Assembly: GCA_031365725.1 (NCBI GenBank) | Contig: JANLYQ010000072.1 | Span: 1-64,000, forward strand | Direction of reading: 5' to 3' | Origin: JANLYQ01 sp031365725 | Lineage (GTDB): Bacteria; Actinomycetota; Actinomycetes; JACCUZ01 | DNA: 64,000 nucleotides | Part shown: positions 31,691 through 40,989 of the stretch, one piece after another | How positions within the stretch are numbered: the stretch's first letter is position 1 | How the letters are laid out: the number at the start of each line of letters is the position of its first letter | Notes under the pieces: generated by a model | Told to the model about the DNA's origin: nothing | What the model saw: only the letters and a program-made list of their open reading frames with translations | Database searches by the model: none | Program-made: the position numbers and the translations under genes

Positions 31691-32845
31691 CTACCGGTCG
31701 ACGAGGTCGAAGGTGGCTTCCCACCGGGCCAGGATCTCGTCCGCGGCAAAACGCCGGACACTCTGCCGCGCCGCAGCACCGAAGCGCCGACGAAGGTCCG
31801 CGTCACCCATCAGCCGGGACAGTCCGGCCGCCAGGGCCTCGACGTTGCGCGGTGGCACGACCAGCCCGTCCACCCCGTCGGTCACGATCTCTCGCACACC
31901 AGGTGCGCAGTCGAAAGCGACGCAGGCGAGACCGCACGCCATGCCTTCGGCCAACGCCATCGGCAGGCCCTCGTGGATGGAGGACAGCGCGAACACCGAG
32001 GACGCCAGCAGCTCGGTCTCGATGTCGCCGGCGAGACCGGGCAGCAGCACCCTGGCTTCGAGCCCGGCGGCCGTCACCTGCTTGCCCAGGTCGGCCTTCA
32101 GCGGACCGCTCCCCCAGATCGTCAGCGTCCAGTCCGGATGCTGGCCGGCGACGAGCCCGAAGGCAGTGATCAGCCGGTCGTAGCCCTTCTCCGGCGCGAG
32201 CCGGCCGGCCGCGACGACCACCTTCGTGGTCTGGTCGCTGGCCGCCTCGGGATAGTAGGACAGCGAGTTGGGCATCACGCCGACGTTGTTGAAGCCCTCG
32301 AGCTCGAACCGCGCCGCATCGTGCTCGGTCAGCAGCAGCATGAGGTCGACATCGCGGTAGAACCTCTGCACCCGCTCCCACCGGCTCGACGCCAGCGTCG
32401 CATCGAAGGACTCGTGGCTCATGCCGATCACGTGCAGGTGACCGGTGCGGGCCGGGGCCACCCAGTTCATCGAGTGGATCTGCATCACCACCACGACACC
32501 CTCGTCGACCACGTCGAACAACGACGAGAGCCTCTCTACCGCCGTACGGCGGGCAGCGTGGTGTCGCTCGCGGGCGGCACGGACGCGGGGGTCGACCCCG
32601 GCCAGCAGACCGCCGGTCTTCGGGGGCGGCGGGGGCTCGGCCTCCTCGTTGAGCACCAGCCACCGGTAGGGCCGGGTGCCGTAGTCGTGCGCCTCGACCG
32701 CGTGCTGGATGCCGACCACGGTGACCCGGTGGCCGCGCTCGTGCAGCATCGTGGCGAGGTTGTGCGTGACGCGCTGCACCCCGCCGAGCTCGTCGATGTT
32801 GTTGGCAACCAGGAAGATGTCCCGCGGGGTCTCGGTGGGCGTCAC
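31691..32845 (-). CDS. Glycosyltransferase family 4
   Basis: A 384-residue GT-B enzyme, last gene of the wall-polymer cluster. The N-terminus has NNIDELGGVQRVTHNLA (acceptor loop). The C-terminal domain has VVAAGRLAPEKGYDRLI, LTIWGSGPLK and the E(x)7E element in SSIHEGLPMALAEGMACG. A Pro-rich insert (EEAEPPPPPKTG) and a ~30-residue charged helix separate the halves. The start is the GTG at 32845, which overlaps the stop of the TagF-like gene by 4 bp. It probably decorates or primes the polyol-phosphate polymer with a hexose, like TagE-type glucosyltransferases, but the sugar is not known. Confidence 0.9.
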   Translation of the reverse strand: MTPTETPRDIFLVANNIDELGGVQRVTHNLATMLHERGHRVTVVGIQHAVEAHDYGTRPYRWLVLNEEAEPPPPPKTGGLLAGVDPRVRAARERHHAARRTAVERLSSLFDVVDEGVVVVMQIHSMNWVAPARTGHLHVIGMSHESFDATLASSRWERVQRFYRDVDLMLLLTEHDAARFELEGFNNVGVMPNSLSYYPEAASDQTTKVVVAAGRLAPEKGYDRLITAFGLVAGQHPDWTLTIWGSGPLKADLGKQVTAAGLEARVLLPGLAGDIETELLASSVFALSSIHEGLPMALAEGMACGLACVAFDCAPGVREIVTDGVDGLVVPPRNVEALAAGLSRLMGDADLRRRFGAAARQSVRRFAADEILARWEATFDLVDR

Positions 32846-35697
32846 GACCGCTGCCCCGGCCGGGCCGCGAGACCGCGCGCGAAGAACCGATCCACGACGT
32901 CCTGGGCGGCCGCGCCCGTCTCGAACTCGCAGAACCGCTGCTGGAAGTCGGCGTAGCGATCGGCCCACTGCTCCGGCCGCTCCTGCACCTCGCGCAGCGC
33001 CTCGATCAATCCTGCGGTGTCTTCGACCACTGGGCCCGGCGCGATGTCGGGCAGGTCGAGATAGGTGCCACGCTCGTCGCGGACGTAGTCCTCGTAGTCG
33101 TAGGTGTAGAACACCATCGGCTTGCCCGTGTTGGCGAAGTCGAACATCACCGAGGAATAGTCGGTCACCAGGACGTCCGCGACGAGCATCAGCTCGGTCA
33201 CGTCGTGCACCAGCGACACGTCGGCGACGAACGGGTCGTAGCGCGCCGACAGCTTGTAGCGGTCGAGGTAGTGGGTGCGCAGCATGAGGAACGAGTCATC
33301 GCCGAGCGAACGGCGCATGAGCTCGAGGTCCATCGGCAGGTCGTACTCCTTCTGCAGCCGACGGGCCCGGTCCCGGAAGGTCGGGCAGTACAGCACCAGC
33401 CGCCGGTCGGTCGGTAGCTGTAGCTGCTGCTTCTTGGCCAGCACCCAAGCCGGGTCTGCGCCGCGCACCAGGAAATCGTTGCGGGGCAAGCCTCTACGCA
33501 CCAGCTCGCCCTCGTAGCCGTAAGACGTCACGAAGGTCTCGACGAAGTACTCGCTCGGCACCAGCAACGCGCTCCAGCGCCGCATCATCGTCTTGTGCTG
33601 CTTTCGCACCGATGCTGAGGCCCGCTCCAGCGCCGGCGAGTCGAAGCCCATCCGCTTGAGCGGAGTGCCGTGCCAGGTCTGGACGTAGGTCGTCTCACGA
33701 CGCCGGTTGAACATCCGCGGCAGTCCCTGGTTGTCCACCCAGAACTCCGCTCGCGCCAGGTCGTAGAGGTAGCGCCAGCTCTCGCGCTTGACCAGACGGG
33801 CACCCTCGGGAAAGCCGCGCTTGCTGCGGGCGTAGGACCACACCGGCTGAAGGCCCAGCCGGTCCAACCCGGTAGCCACCGCCGCCTCGTAGATGTAGCG
33901 CGGGCTGTCGCTGTACTGCAGGCCCATGTGCGACTCGAACACGGCGAGACCGGGCGTGACCGGCAGCTTGCGGAACAGCCGGTAGGCCTGCTTCTTCAAG
34001 GTCGGGTTGTTGCCGATCGCGCGCTTGGACCGCCAGCGGACCGAGTTGGTGACCCGCCCCGCCAGCAACGCCGCCTGCGCGTCAGCCTCGGTGCCTCCGA
34101 CGTCGGGCAGCTGACGGAACGCCAGGTTGAGCCGGACCGTGGCGAAAGCCTCGACCTGACCGCGGGCCGCACCACCGAGGCGGGCGCGCACGGTGATGGG
34201 TCGTCCCGTGATGGCGGTCGGGTCCACCGACACCGGGCTGATGTTGACCTCCTCGCCGTTGCGGATGCGCATTGCGACATCCCACACCGGGTGCAGCTGG
34301 TCGAGGCGGCCGAGCGCCGCGTCCAGGTCGATCACGGTGCGGTAGTGCAGCCGCTTGCCCTCGATCCACCAGTCGCGCACGGGCTTGGCCCGGTGCGGAC
34401 CGGTCCGGGCCCGGTTGTTCAGCTCGATGGAGAGCTCGAGGTCGTCACCCGGCGTGATCCGGCCGAGCGGGATGACCACCTGGCCCTGGATGCGCACGGT
34501 GGACCCGACGAGCTCGCCGGCGGTGATGAGGTTGTGCAGGACCAGCCGGCTGAACGGCAGCCGGTGGAACCCCATCTCGGTAACGTCCATGACGGCACGG
34601 TCGTGCTCGGTGTCGAGGTACTTGTCCGACCAGAACACCCGTCCGTCCCGCTCGACGAGGTCGGTCGAGAGCGCGAAGCCGTGCCGCAGGTAGTCGACTG
34701 TCTTGAGGGTCTCTTCCACGTCGCGACGTCTGATCATGGCGACACAGATCCGCTCGACCGGATACACGAGGTCGAGGGTCTTCTCGCTGATGGTCTCGAG
34801 GTAGTCCGCCGCAAGGTCCATGAACTTGCGCTGGTAGTCCTCGTCGCGCTCGGGCAGGTCCGACAGATAGAGCTTGAGGTCGTGCCGGATGAACTTGAAG
34901 TCCTTGTGCACCTTCAGATCGCCCGACCCGTGCTCACGCAGGAAGTCATCCATCATCCGGTGCACGGCGATGCGGTCGCGGAAGTTCTCGAACTCGTGCC
35001 GACGCTGGGTGATCGACGCCGCGTCTGCGTCCTCCACCACCCGCCAGTAGTAGATGACGTTGGGCACGACCGCGATCACCTTGGCCTGGCAGTAGACCTT
35101 GGTGGAGAACAGCGAGTCCTCGTAGTGAATGCCTTCGGGGAAGGTGATGCCGTTCTCGCGCAGGAAGTCACGCCGGTAGATCTTGTTGGTCGACAGCGGG
35201 TCGAAGAAGAGCAACGGGTTCTCGCGGATGCCGTTGTAGGTCACCCGCCGGGTGAACAGCTCCTTGACCCAGCCGGTCTCCCGGTCCCGGGTGAGGTTGA
35301 CCCGCACCACCTGACCAGCCACCACGTCCGCGCCGGTGCGCTCGGCCGCGAGCAGCATGTTCTTGCAGGCGTGCCGCTCGAACACGTCGTCGCTGTCGAG
35401 GAACATCACGTAGGGCGCCCGCGCGTGCTCGAGCCCGACGTTACGTGGCCGGCTGCAGCCACCACTGTTGCTCGGCAGCTGTACGACGGTCAGCCGGGCA
35501 TCCTCGCGTGCCATGGCCTCGGCCACCGCGACCGAGTCGTCGGAGGAAGCGTCGTCGACCACCACCACCTCGAGGTTGCGCAGCGACTGGTCCAGCACCG
35601 AACGGATGGCCGAGGGCAGGTTGGCGCTGTCGTTGTAGCCGATCAGCACCACCGTGACGTCGGGGGTCGCTCGGGCGGGGATGGGCCGGGTGGGCAT
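32842..35697 (-). CDS. Bifunctional GT2 glycosyltransferase / CDP-glycerol glycerophosphotransferase (TagF-like)
   Basis: A protein of about 951 residues. The N-terminal GT2 domain (about 1-330) opens with VTVVLIGYND and has the metal motif MFLDSDDVF. A middle linker/beta domain (about 370-540) follows. The C-terminal TagF-like GT-B domain (about 570-951) carries the family's QTWHGTPLKRMG, YCPTFRD and VTDYSSVMFDFAN motifs. TagF enzymes polymerise polyol phosphate from CDP-glycerol or CDP-polyol into teichoic-acid-like chains. Fusion with a GT2 suggests alternating sugar and polyol-phosphate units. The ATG at 35697 has GAGAGG eight bases upstream. It sits in the same operon as the ABC exporter and the CDP-alcohol enzymes. 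Confidence 0.93.
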   Translation of the reverse strand: MPTRPIPARATPDVTVVLIGYNDSANLPSAIRSVLDQSLRNLEVVVVDDASSDDSVAVAEAMAREDARLTVVQLPSNSGGCSRPRNVGLEHARAPYVMFLDSDDVFERHACKNMLLAAERTGADVVAGQVVRVNLTRDRETGWVKELFTRRVTYNGIRENPLLFFDPLSTNKIYRRDFLRENGITFPEGIHYEDSLFSTKVYCQAKVIAVVPNVIYYWRVVEDADAASITQRRHEFENFRDRIAVHRMMDDFLREHGSGDLKVHKDFKFIRHDLKLYLSDLPERDEDYQRKFMDLAADYLETISEKTLDLVYPVERICVAMIRRRDVEETLKTVDYLRHGFALSTDLVERDGRVFWSDKYLDTEHDRAVMDVTEMGFHRLPFSRLVLHNLITAGELVGSTVRIQGQVVIPLGRITPGDDLELSIELNNRARTGPHRAKPVRDWWIEGKRLHYRTVIDLDAALGRLDQLHPVWDVAMRIRNGEEVNISPVSVDPTAITGRPITVRARLGGAARGQVEAFATVRLNLAFRQLPDVGGTEADAQAALLAGRVTNSVRWRSKRAIGNNPTLKKQAYRLFRKLPVTPGLAVFESHMGLQYSDSPRYIYEAAVATGLDRLGLQPVWSYARSKRGFPEGARLVKRESWRYLYDLARAEFWVDNQGLPRMFNRRRETTYVQTWHGTPLKRMGFDSPALERASASVRKQHKTMMRRWSALLVPSEYFVETFVTSYGYEGELVRRGLPRNDFLVRGADPAWVLAKKQQLQLPTDRRLVLYCPTFRDRARRLQKEYDLPMDLELMRRSLGDDSFLMLRTHYLDRYKLSARYDPFVADVSLVHDVTELMLVADVLVTDYSSVMFDFANTGKPMVFYTYDYEDYVRDERGTYLDLPDIAPGPVVEDTAGLIEALREVQERPEQWADRYADFQQRFCEFETGAAAQDVVDRFFARGLAARPGQRS

Positions 35698-35758
35698 GTG
35701 CACCACCTCTCATGTGTCGTCGGGTGAGTGGCATCGGGTGAGGTGAGTCGGGTGTCCC

Positions 35759-36628
35759 TCACACCACCGGCGGTCGTCCCGCCAGCGTGAGCCGCCAGAC
35801 CGTCGACCAGCGCATGACCCGCCGCGGTCCGGCGCCCGGCCCGAAGCCCTCGCGGAAGCCGGCGAACCACTCCCGCAGCAGCCGCGGCGAGCGCAGCCGG
35901 GCGACGGACACCAGCGTCCAGGTCGTCAGGTACATGACGATCAGCGGCGCAGGGAGGTTCCGGCGGGCCACCCAGACGCGGTTGCGCGCGTTGTTGCGGA
36001 GGTAGGCCGCGTGCCGGGCCGGTGAGGTGGCCGGATGGTTCATCACCACGTCCGGGGCGTACCAGGTGGTGAAGTCCTCGTCCCAGATCCGCCAGACGAG
36101 CTCGATGCCCTCGTGGCCGTAGAAGAAGTGCCCCGGCCAGCCACCGACCCGGTGGAACAGCTCGGCCCGCACGACGAACGTGCCCTCCCAGATCCAGCCC
36201 ACCACTCCTGCCCGCAGCGGGTCACGGCCACCGGGTCGCGGAACCCACCGCGAGGGCGAGGGCGCCCCCCCGGGGTCGACCGGACGCGGCTGCACGGCAC
36301 CCACCTCGGGCTGCCGCTCCAGCACTGCACAGAGCCGCGAGAGCACGTCGGTGGTCGGGAGGTAGGCATCATCGTCGTAGAAGAAGAGCACGTCGCCGCG
36401 CGCCTCGGCGGCCCCGACGTTGCGCCCCTCGGGGATGCCGACGTTCTCGGGCAGGTGAACGCTGCGCACGCCCGCCGGCAGGCCCACCGGCTCCCACCCG
36501 TTGCCCACGACCACCACGTCGAGGTCGACGTCCTCCTGCGCCAACAACGAGGCCAGTGCCCGCGGGAACTCCCGCGGCCGGGTGCCCATGCTCAGCACCA
36601 CGGCGCCGACCCGGGGACGAGTGCTCAT
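35759..36628 (-). CDS. GT2 family glycosyltransferase
   Basis: A 289-residue GT-A enzyme. The first strand and loop are GAVVLSMGTRP, the DXD-like motif is FFYDDDAYLP, and the acceptor/catalytic region is FFYGHEGIELVWRIWDEDF, typical of rhamnosyl-/galactofuranosyl-type GT2 enzymes (WbbL/GlfT-like). A short hydrophobic C-terminal segment (PLIVMYLTTWTLVSV) may touch the membrane. The start overlaps the stop of the CDP-alcohol phosphotransferase gene by 4 bp, within the wall-polymer operon. The donor sugar is unknown; a linkage-unit sugar is plausible. Confidence 0.88.
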   Translation of the reverse strand: MSTRPRVGAVVLSMGTRPREFPRALASLLAQEDVDLDVVVVGNGWEPVGLPAGVRSVHLPENVGIPEGRNVGAAEARGDVLFFYDDDAYLPTTDVLSRLCAVLERQPEVGAVQPRPVDPGGAPSPSRWVPRPGGRDPLRAGVVGWIWEGTFVVRAELFHRVGGWPGHFFYGHEGIELVWRIWDEDFTTWYAPDVVMNHPATSPARHAAYLRNNARNRVWVARRNLPAPLIVMYLTTWTLVSVARLRSPRLLREWFAGFREGFGPGAGPRRVMRWSTVWRLTLAGRPPVV

Positions 36629-37407
36629 CGCAGCCGGCTCGAGGTGAGGATCGCCGCGAGGTGACCGGTGACGGTGACGACAGCGACCGGCAGGAGGACC
36701 AGCACGACCACCCGCGTGACCTCCACACCGCCACCGGTGAGCACGTCACCGATCGCCGCGACGAACGCCAGCAACGTCATCTCGATCGAGTGGAACACCC
36801 GGTGGAACGGCAGGTACCGTGCGAGCGAGCGCAGCCGACGCAGCAGCGACACCTGGGGTGTTGCCTCGCCGGCGTTGTCCTCGAGCTTCATCAGGCCGCT
36901 GGCGGTCCGCGCCAGGTGCACCCCGTCGTTGAGCGACTTGTTGACCAGCACCAGCACCGCGAGCACCGCGCCCAGCGTCGTCCAGCCGCCGATGGACCGG
37001 ACACCCCCGTCAGCTCGTACACCGAGGGCCAGCGGGATCGCGCTCTCGGCGACCGTGTGGCCGAGCTTGTCGAGGAAGAACCCGGCCGGGGAGAAGGTCT
37101 GCCGCCACCGCGCCACCTCACCGTCGCAGCAGTCCCACAGCATCTGCAGCTGGCCGAGCAGCATCGCGAGGACGGCACCGGCAAGGCCCGGCACCAGCAG
37201 CGCGGCGCCGGCCGCCGCGCCCGTGAGGATCATCAGCACGGTCACCGCATTGGCGGTGAGCGCGGTGCCGATCAGCACGCGGGTGAGGTACGGCGACAGC
37301 CGGCGCTGGTAGAGGTCGGCCGTCCAGTGCTCGGAGTTGCGTCGGCCCCGGATCGCGGGGGGCTGGGTCACCGCGCGCAGCTCGGCGATGGTGGGCCGCT
37401 CAGCCAC
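36625..37407 (-). CDS. CDP-alcohol phosphatidyltransferase family protein with altered catalytic motif
   Basis: A membrane enzyme of about 260 residues that couples a CDP-activated alcohol to a second alcohol with release of CMP. The motif DCCDGEVAR...G...D...H is visible. Compared with the canonical D-x2-D-G-x2-A-R-x8-G-x3-D-x3-D, the last Asp (the proposed catalytic base) is His (H117 counted from the GTG at 37407). About six TM helices surround it. An earlier GTG at 37434 is possible. It overlaps the following GT2 by 4 bp and the end of the preceding 624-residue protein by 8 bp. The context suggests making a polyol-phosphate-linked lipid or sugar for the wall polymer. Confidence 0.85.
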   Translation of the reverse strand: MAERPTIAELRAVTQPPAIRGRRNSEHWTADLYQRRLSPYLTRVLIGTALTANAVTVLMILTGAAAGAALLVPGLAGAVLAMLLGQLQMLWDCCDGEVARWRQTFSPAGFFLDKLGHTVAESAIPLALGVRADGGVRSIGGWTTLGAVLAVLVLVNKSLNDGVHLARTASGLMKLEDNAGEATPQVSLLRRLRSLARYLPFHRVFHSIEMTLLAFVAAIGDVLTGGGVEVTRVVVLVLLPVAVVTVTGHLAAILTSSRLR

Positions 37408-39274
37408 CGGGTGCCCCGACGCTGACGGGCGCACGATCGGGCCGTCGGCGCACCTCGCGCAGCACTCTCGTCGGCTCGACCACGAGGAAGAGCATGCCGA
37501 GCCCGGCGACCAGCACCCACAGGCCCCCCCGGGCGAGCGCGGGCGCCGGGCCGGGCAGCAGAGTCGCGGCGAGCGCCAGCAGACCGAGCACGGCCAGCCG
37601 TCCGGCGAAGCCCAGGCCGGCAGCCACGGTCGCCGGTGGCGGTGGCGTCAGCCGGTGCAGGACCCGGTAGAGCTCGTCGTAGTGGTGCGAGGCGACCACC
37701 AGCAGCAGCAGGAAGGTGGCCGCAGGGACCCTGTCACGCACCCCGAGCGCGGCCGCAAGCGCGAGCAGGCCGCCGTACTCGGTGAGACGGAGCAAGGGCG
37801 GACGCAGCCACAACCACCGCGAGGTGCCCTCCGGCGGCCCGGCGAGACGCCCCGCGACCCGGACGGGCACCAAGGCCCCGGCATCGACCTGGGCCAGCAC
37901 GATGGCTTTCTCGCGCGGGGAGACGGGGGGCGCCGGCCACGAGCGGGCACGCAGCACCCGGCCCACCGACGTGTAGCCCAGCGACACCAACGCCAGACCC
38001 AGCAGCACAGCGAGGGCCAGCAGCGGGAGCCCGAGAGCGGCCAGCAGCGAGAGCACCAGCCACCGCTCGCCGATACCCAGGTGCAGCAGCTTCTTGACCG
38101 TGGTGACACCGCGGCGATCGCCGGCGCGGCGCGACTGCTCGACGGCGCGCGCGGCACGCGCGTCACCGCACACCGGTGCGGCAGCCACGTCGGAGCGGGT
38201 GTCCAGCGGCAGCGCGACGACGACGGTCTCGCGCAGCTCCTTGACCGCGGTGAAGGTGTAGTCGACCGTGTGCCGCGCCGTCTGCACCGTGAGCAGGGCA
38301 GCGGCCAGCCACCAGGCGCCGCGGCCCGCCAAGTGCCCCGAGAGGGGCGTGGCGCCCCAGCCGACCGACACACCCCAGGCGAGGCCGCCGTAGCAGGCGA
38401 ATTCCTTCAGCCGGTCGGTCGACGCATCCAGCCACGCCCCGGTGGCGGAGAATGCCCGGCGATAGCGCGCGACCTCACCGTCGACGCAGTCGAGCACGAA
38501 CGACGTCTGCATCAGCAGCGCGCCGACGAGCAGCGCCGGACGGGTGCCGAGCGCGAAGGACCCGGCCGCGGCCAGGCCGAGGACGACCGACCCGGCGGTC
38601 ACCTGGTTGGGACTGAGCTCGAGACGAAGCGCCAGCGGCGTCAGCCGCCGCGACAGCGGCCGGTGCAGCAGGGTCGCCGTCACGCCGTCGTCGGCCTTCG
38701 TGGCTCTGGCGAGCCGGGCAGCATGCACCTCGTGCGGGGTGAGCGCGTCCAGCCGCAGCTGCAGACCCCGTGCCGGGTCGTCAGCGCGGGACCACTCCCA
38801 CGGATCGAGCAGCACGGTGGCCACGGCCACCTCGCGGCGCACGAGAGCGAGCAGCAGAAAGGCGAGCGGGTCTCCGGTCCAGCCGCGCACCCGGGCCAGC
38901 TCGGCGACGCTGCGTGCCACGGCTGCGGCCGGACCGCGATCGACGGCCGCGACGCGAAGTGCGCCGGCAAAGGCAGTGTCCACGTCGTACGCCGAGTGGA
39001 CCGCCGTCGCCACCCCGACCACCCGACCGGCCCGCACCCGGAGGTCAGGCGGGTAGTCGGCTGCGCGGCTGACCAGAGCCATCGTCGCGGACCGAGGGTC
39101 TTCGGCGAGGTCGGCCAACGCCGCCGGGTGCACCTGCAGGTTGCTCGACACCAGCAGCACCGGGCCGCCGGCCGCCGGGTCCGGCGAAGCAGGCAGGTCC
39201 AGTGCAGCGGCCAGGTCCGACAGCCCGGTCGCGAGGTCCGGGGGGGCTGGGTCCACCGCGACCGGCGCGCTCAC
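37400..39274 (-). CDS. Multidomain CDP-alcohol phosphatidyltransferase (DUF5941-type architecture)
   Basis: A 624-residue protein. Residues 1-~200 are soluble and resemble a degenerate nucleotidyltransferase-like fold (VLLVSSNLQVHP, ALVSRAADYP). Residues ~220-400 form a CDP-alcohol phosphatidyltransferase core with the complete motif DCVDGEVAR...G...D...D beginning near D261. Residues ~460-624 add further helices, an architecture I associate with DUF5941 proteins. Thus, unlike its neighbour at 36625, it keeps all four aspartates. The GTG at 39274 overlaps the stop of the ABC ATPase gene by 4 bp. A joined pair of CDP-alcohol enzymes beside a TagF-like polymerase suggests two successive CMP-releasing steps. 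Confidence 0.85.
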   Translation of the reverse strand: MSAPVAVDPAPPDLATGLSDLAAALDLPASPDPAAGGPVLLVSSNLQVHPAALADLAEDPRSATMALVSRAADYPPDLRVRAGRVVGVATAVHSAYDVDTAFAGALRVAAVDRGPAAAVARSVAELARVRGWTGDPLAFLLLALVRREVAVATVLLDPWEWSRADDPARGLQLRLDALTPHEVHAARLARATKADDGVTATLLHRPLSRRLTPLALRLELSPNQVTAGSVVLGLAAAGSFALGTRPALLVGALLMQTSFVLDCVDGEVARYRRAFSATGAWLDASTDRLKEFACYGGLAWGVSVGWGATPLSGHLAGRGAWWLAAALLTVQTARHTVDYTFTAVKELRETVVVALPLDTRSDVAAAPVCGDARAARAVEQSRRAGDRRGVTTVKKLLHLGIGERWLVLSLLAALGLPLLALAVLLGLALVSLGYTSVGRVLRARSWPAPPVSPREKAIVLAQVDAGALVPVRVAGRLAGPPEGTSRWLWLRPPLLRLTEYGGLLALAAALGVRDRVPAATFLLLLVVASHHYDELYRVLHRLTPPPPATVAAGLGFAGRLAVLGLLALAATLLPGPAPALARGGLWVLVAGLGMLFLVVEPTRVLREVRRRPDRAPVSVGAPGG

Positions 39275-40059
39275 TTCCGGGTCCGCCGGTCCGCGTCCTC
39301 CTGGTACTGCCCGAGCGCGTCGTCCAAGGAGCCGTCGGTCACCAGCGCGCCGGCGTTGAGGTAGAGCCCCCGGGTACAGAACCGGCGCAGGTCGCCCTCG
39401 CTGTGCGAGACGAGGAACAGCGTCTTGCCCCCGGAGAGCATCTCGTTCATGCGGCCGTAGCACTTCTCCCGGAAGGCACGGTCGCCGACGGCCAGCACCT
39501 CGTCGACGAGCACGATCGGCTCGTCGAGAGTGGTGATGACCGAGAAGCCGAGGCGCACCTTCATGCCGGAGGAGAAGTGCCGGAACGGTGTGTCGAGGAA
39601 GTCGCCCACCTCGGCGAAGTCGACGATCTCGTCGAACCGCTCGTTGATCGCGCGGCGCGAGAGGCCGTGCAGACCGGCCGTCAGCCAGATGTTGTCGCGG
39701 GCGGTGAGGTCGCCCTCGAAGCCACCGGTCACCTCGATCAGCGGGGCGACTCCCCCGGTGACGGCGATGCCGCCGGCATCCGGGATCAACACGCCGGCGA
39801 TCAGCTTGAGCAGCGTGCTCTTGCCCTGGCCGTTGGCCCCGACGAGACCGACCGCCTCGCCCTGACCGACGGTGAAGGACACGTCTTTCAAGGCCCAGAA
39901 GCCACCGGTGCGTGGCTTGCGCTTGCCCCGCGCCGCCGCAGGGGTGATGACACCAGGCGGTTCTTCGCTGGCGAACATGTCGCGCAGACGACGGTGCCGG
40001 CGACGGTTGCGCTTGAAGTAGATGCCGAGGTTCTGGGCCTCGATGACGGGTGCGCCCAC
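39271..40059 (-). CDS. ABC transporter ATP-binding protein, wall polysaccharide/teichoic acid export (TagH/Wzt type)
   Basis: A 262-residue ATPase. Walker A is GANGQGKST (about residues 74-82), the signature is FSSGMKVRLGF, and Walker B with switch is IVLVDEVLAVGD, followed by the H-loop FLVSHSEGD. The ~50-residue N-terminal extension before GFWALKDVSF is typical of TagH/RfbB exporters of lipid-linked glycopolymers. The GTG at 40059 follows the permease stop by two bases. With the permease it would flip the finished polyol-phosphate polymer on its lipid carrier across the membrane. Confidence 0.93.
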   Translation of the reverse strand: MGAPVIEAQNLGIYFKRNRRRHRRLRDMFASEEPPGVITPAAARGKRKPRTGGFWALKDVSFTVGQGEAVGLVGANGQGKSTLLKLIAGVLIPDAGGIAVTGGVAPLIEVTGGFEGDLTARDNIWLTAGLHGLSRRAINERFDEIVDFAEVGDFLDTPFRHFSSGMKVRLGFSVITTLDEPIVLVDEVLAVGDRAFREKCYGRMNEMLSGGKTLFLVSHSEGDLRRFCTRGLYLNAGALVTDGSLDDALGQYQEDADRRTRK

Positions 40060-40061
40060 CC

Positions 40062-40895
40062 TCAGATCTCCTTCAGGACGGCGCCCTCGAGCCGGCGGAA
40101 CACCACCGCACCGGCGACGAACGTGACGACCGCGATGACGGCCGACACCGCAACCGCGCGCCAACCTGCCCACTGGTCGGGGAAGAACGCCGTGCGGTAG
40201 AGGTCGAAGATGCCGGCGAACGGGTTGAGGATGTAGATGCGCGCGACCGCATGGCCCAGCCGGTGCTGCACATCCTGAGTGCCGTAGATCACCGGCGAGA
40301 GGTAGAACAGCAGCCGCATGACGGCGTTGATCAGCCGCTCGACGTCGCCGTACAGGATGGCCAGCGGGGCGAGCAGAAGGCCGATGCCGACCAGGAGCAG
40401 GCTCTGGATGAGGAAGGCCAGCGGCGCGAACACGACGTACCAGCTCAGGTGCGCGTGCGTCACGACGGCGAAGAACACGATCACCGGCACCGACAGCAGG
40501 AACTCGATCGCCTTGGACCCCACGGTGCGCAGCACCCAGATCTCGCGCGGCAGGTTGGTCGAGCGCACCAGCTTGGCGTCCTTGGACAGCGCGCGCATCG
40601 AGGCACGCATCGATCCGTTGGCCCACTGCCAGGGCAGCATCGCGCAGAGCAGGAAGACGATGTACGGCGTGTCACCGACCTGTCGCGTCATCAGCTTGGT
40701 GAAGACGAACCAGTAGACACCGGCGAGCATCAACGGGTCGAGGATCGACCAGAGATAGCCCAGCACCGAGTCGGAGAACTTGACCTTCAGGTCACGGGTG
40801 ACCAGCAGGGCGAGGATTCGTCGCGCCCCCCACAGCACCGAGAACCGAGAGGGAGCCACCAGATGGGTCGGCGCCGAGAGGACCTGACCAGCCAC
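40062..40895 (-). CDS. ABC-2 type permease, wall polysaccharide/teichoic acid export (TagG/Wzm type)
   Basis: A 277-residue permease with six TM helices. It begins with a cytoplasmic segment RRILALLVTRDLKVKFSDSVLGYLWSIL fragment-like region (amphipathic plus TM1) typical of Wzm/TagG. The AKLVRSTNLPREIWVL coupling helix and YLSPVIYG later in the chain are also characteristic. The GTG start has GGGAG six bases upstream. It is the first gene after a 94-base gap holding an inverted repeat and a TAGCGT -10, so the exporter-polymerase operon probably has its own promoter. It pairs with the ATPase at 39271-40059. Confidence 0.92.
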   Translation of the reverse strand: MAGQVLSAPTHLVAPSRFSVLWGARRILALLVTRDLKVKFSDSVLGYLWSILDPLMLAGVYWFVFTKLMTRQVGDTPYIVFLLCAMLPWQWANGSMRASMRALSKDAKLVRSTNLPREIWVLRTVGSKAIEFLLSVPVIVFFAVVTHAHLSWYVVFAPLAFLIQSLLLVGIGLLLAPLAILYGDVERLINAVMRLLFYLSPVIYGTQDVQHRLGHAVARIYILNPFAGIFDLYRTAFFPDQWAGWRAVAVSAVIAVVTFVAGAVVFRRLEGAVLKEI

Positions 40896-40989
40896 GTCTC
40901 TCCCACCCGGTGATCGCTTGCGGACTGCGAAACGCTATCACCGGGACCGCGGCAACGCCGCGGACCGGGACAGCGGTCGCGGGGTCGGT
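40896..40989. promoter_or_regulatory. Promoter/operator region of the polymer-export operon
   Basis: On the minus strand this gap contains GATAGCGT (40939-40932) with a -10-like TAGCGT about 36 bases before the permease GTG. An inverted repeat CCGGTGAT (40907-40914)/ATCACCGG (40937-40944) spans the predicted transcription start. A perfect 7-bp hairpin (40947-40963, AAC loop) lies just upstream. The hairpin has no U-tract. The same GATAGCGT occurs before the cytidylyltransferase gene (42844-42837). Confidence 0.5.

Noticed and set aside
40947..40963. Perfect 7-bp hairpin as a rho-independent terminator
   Set aside because: There is no U-tract on either side. It is kept only as part of a regulatory region.
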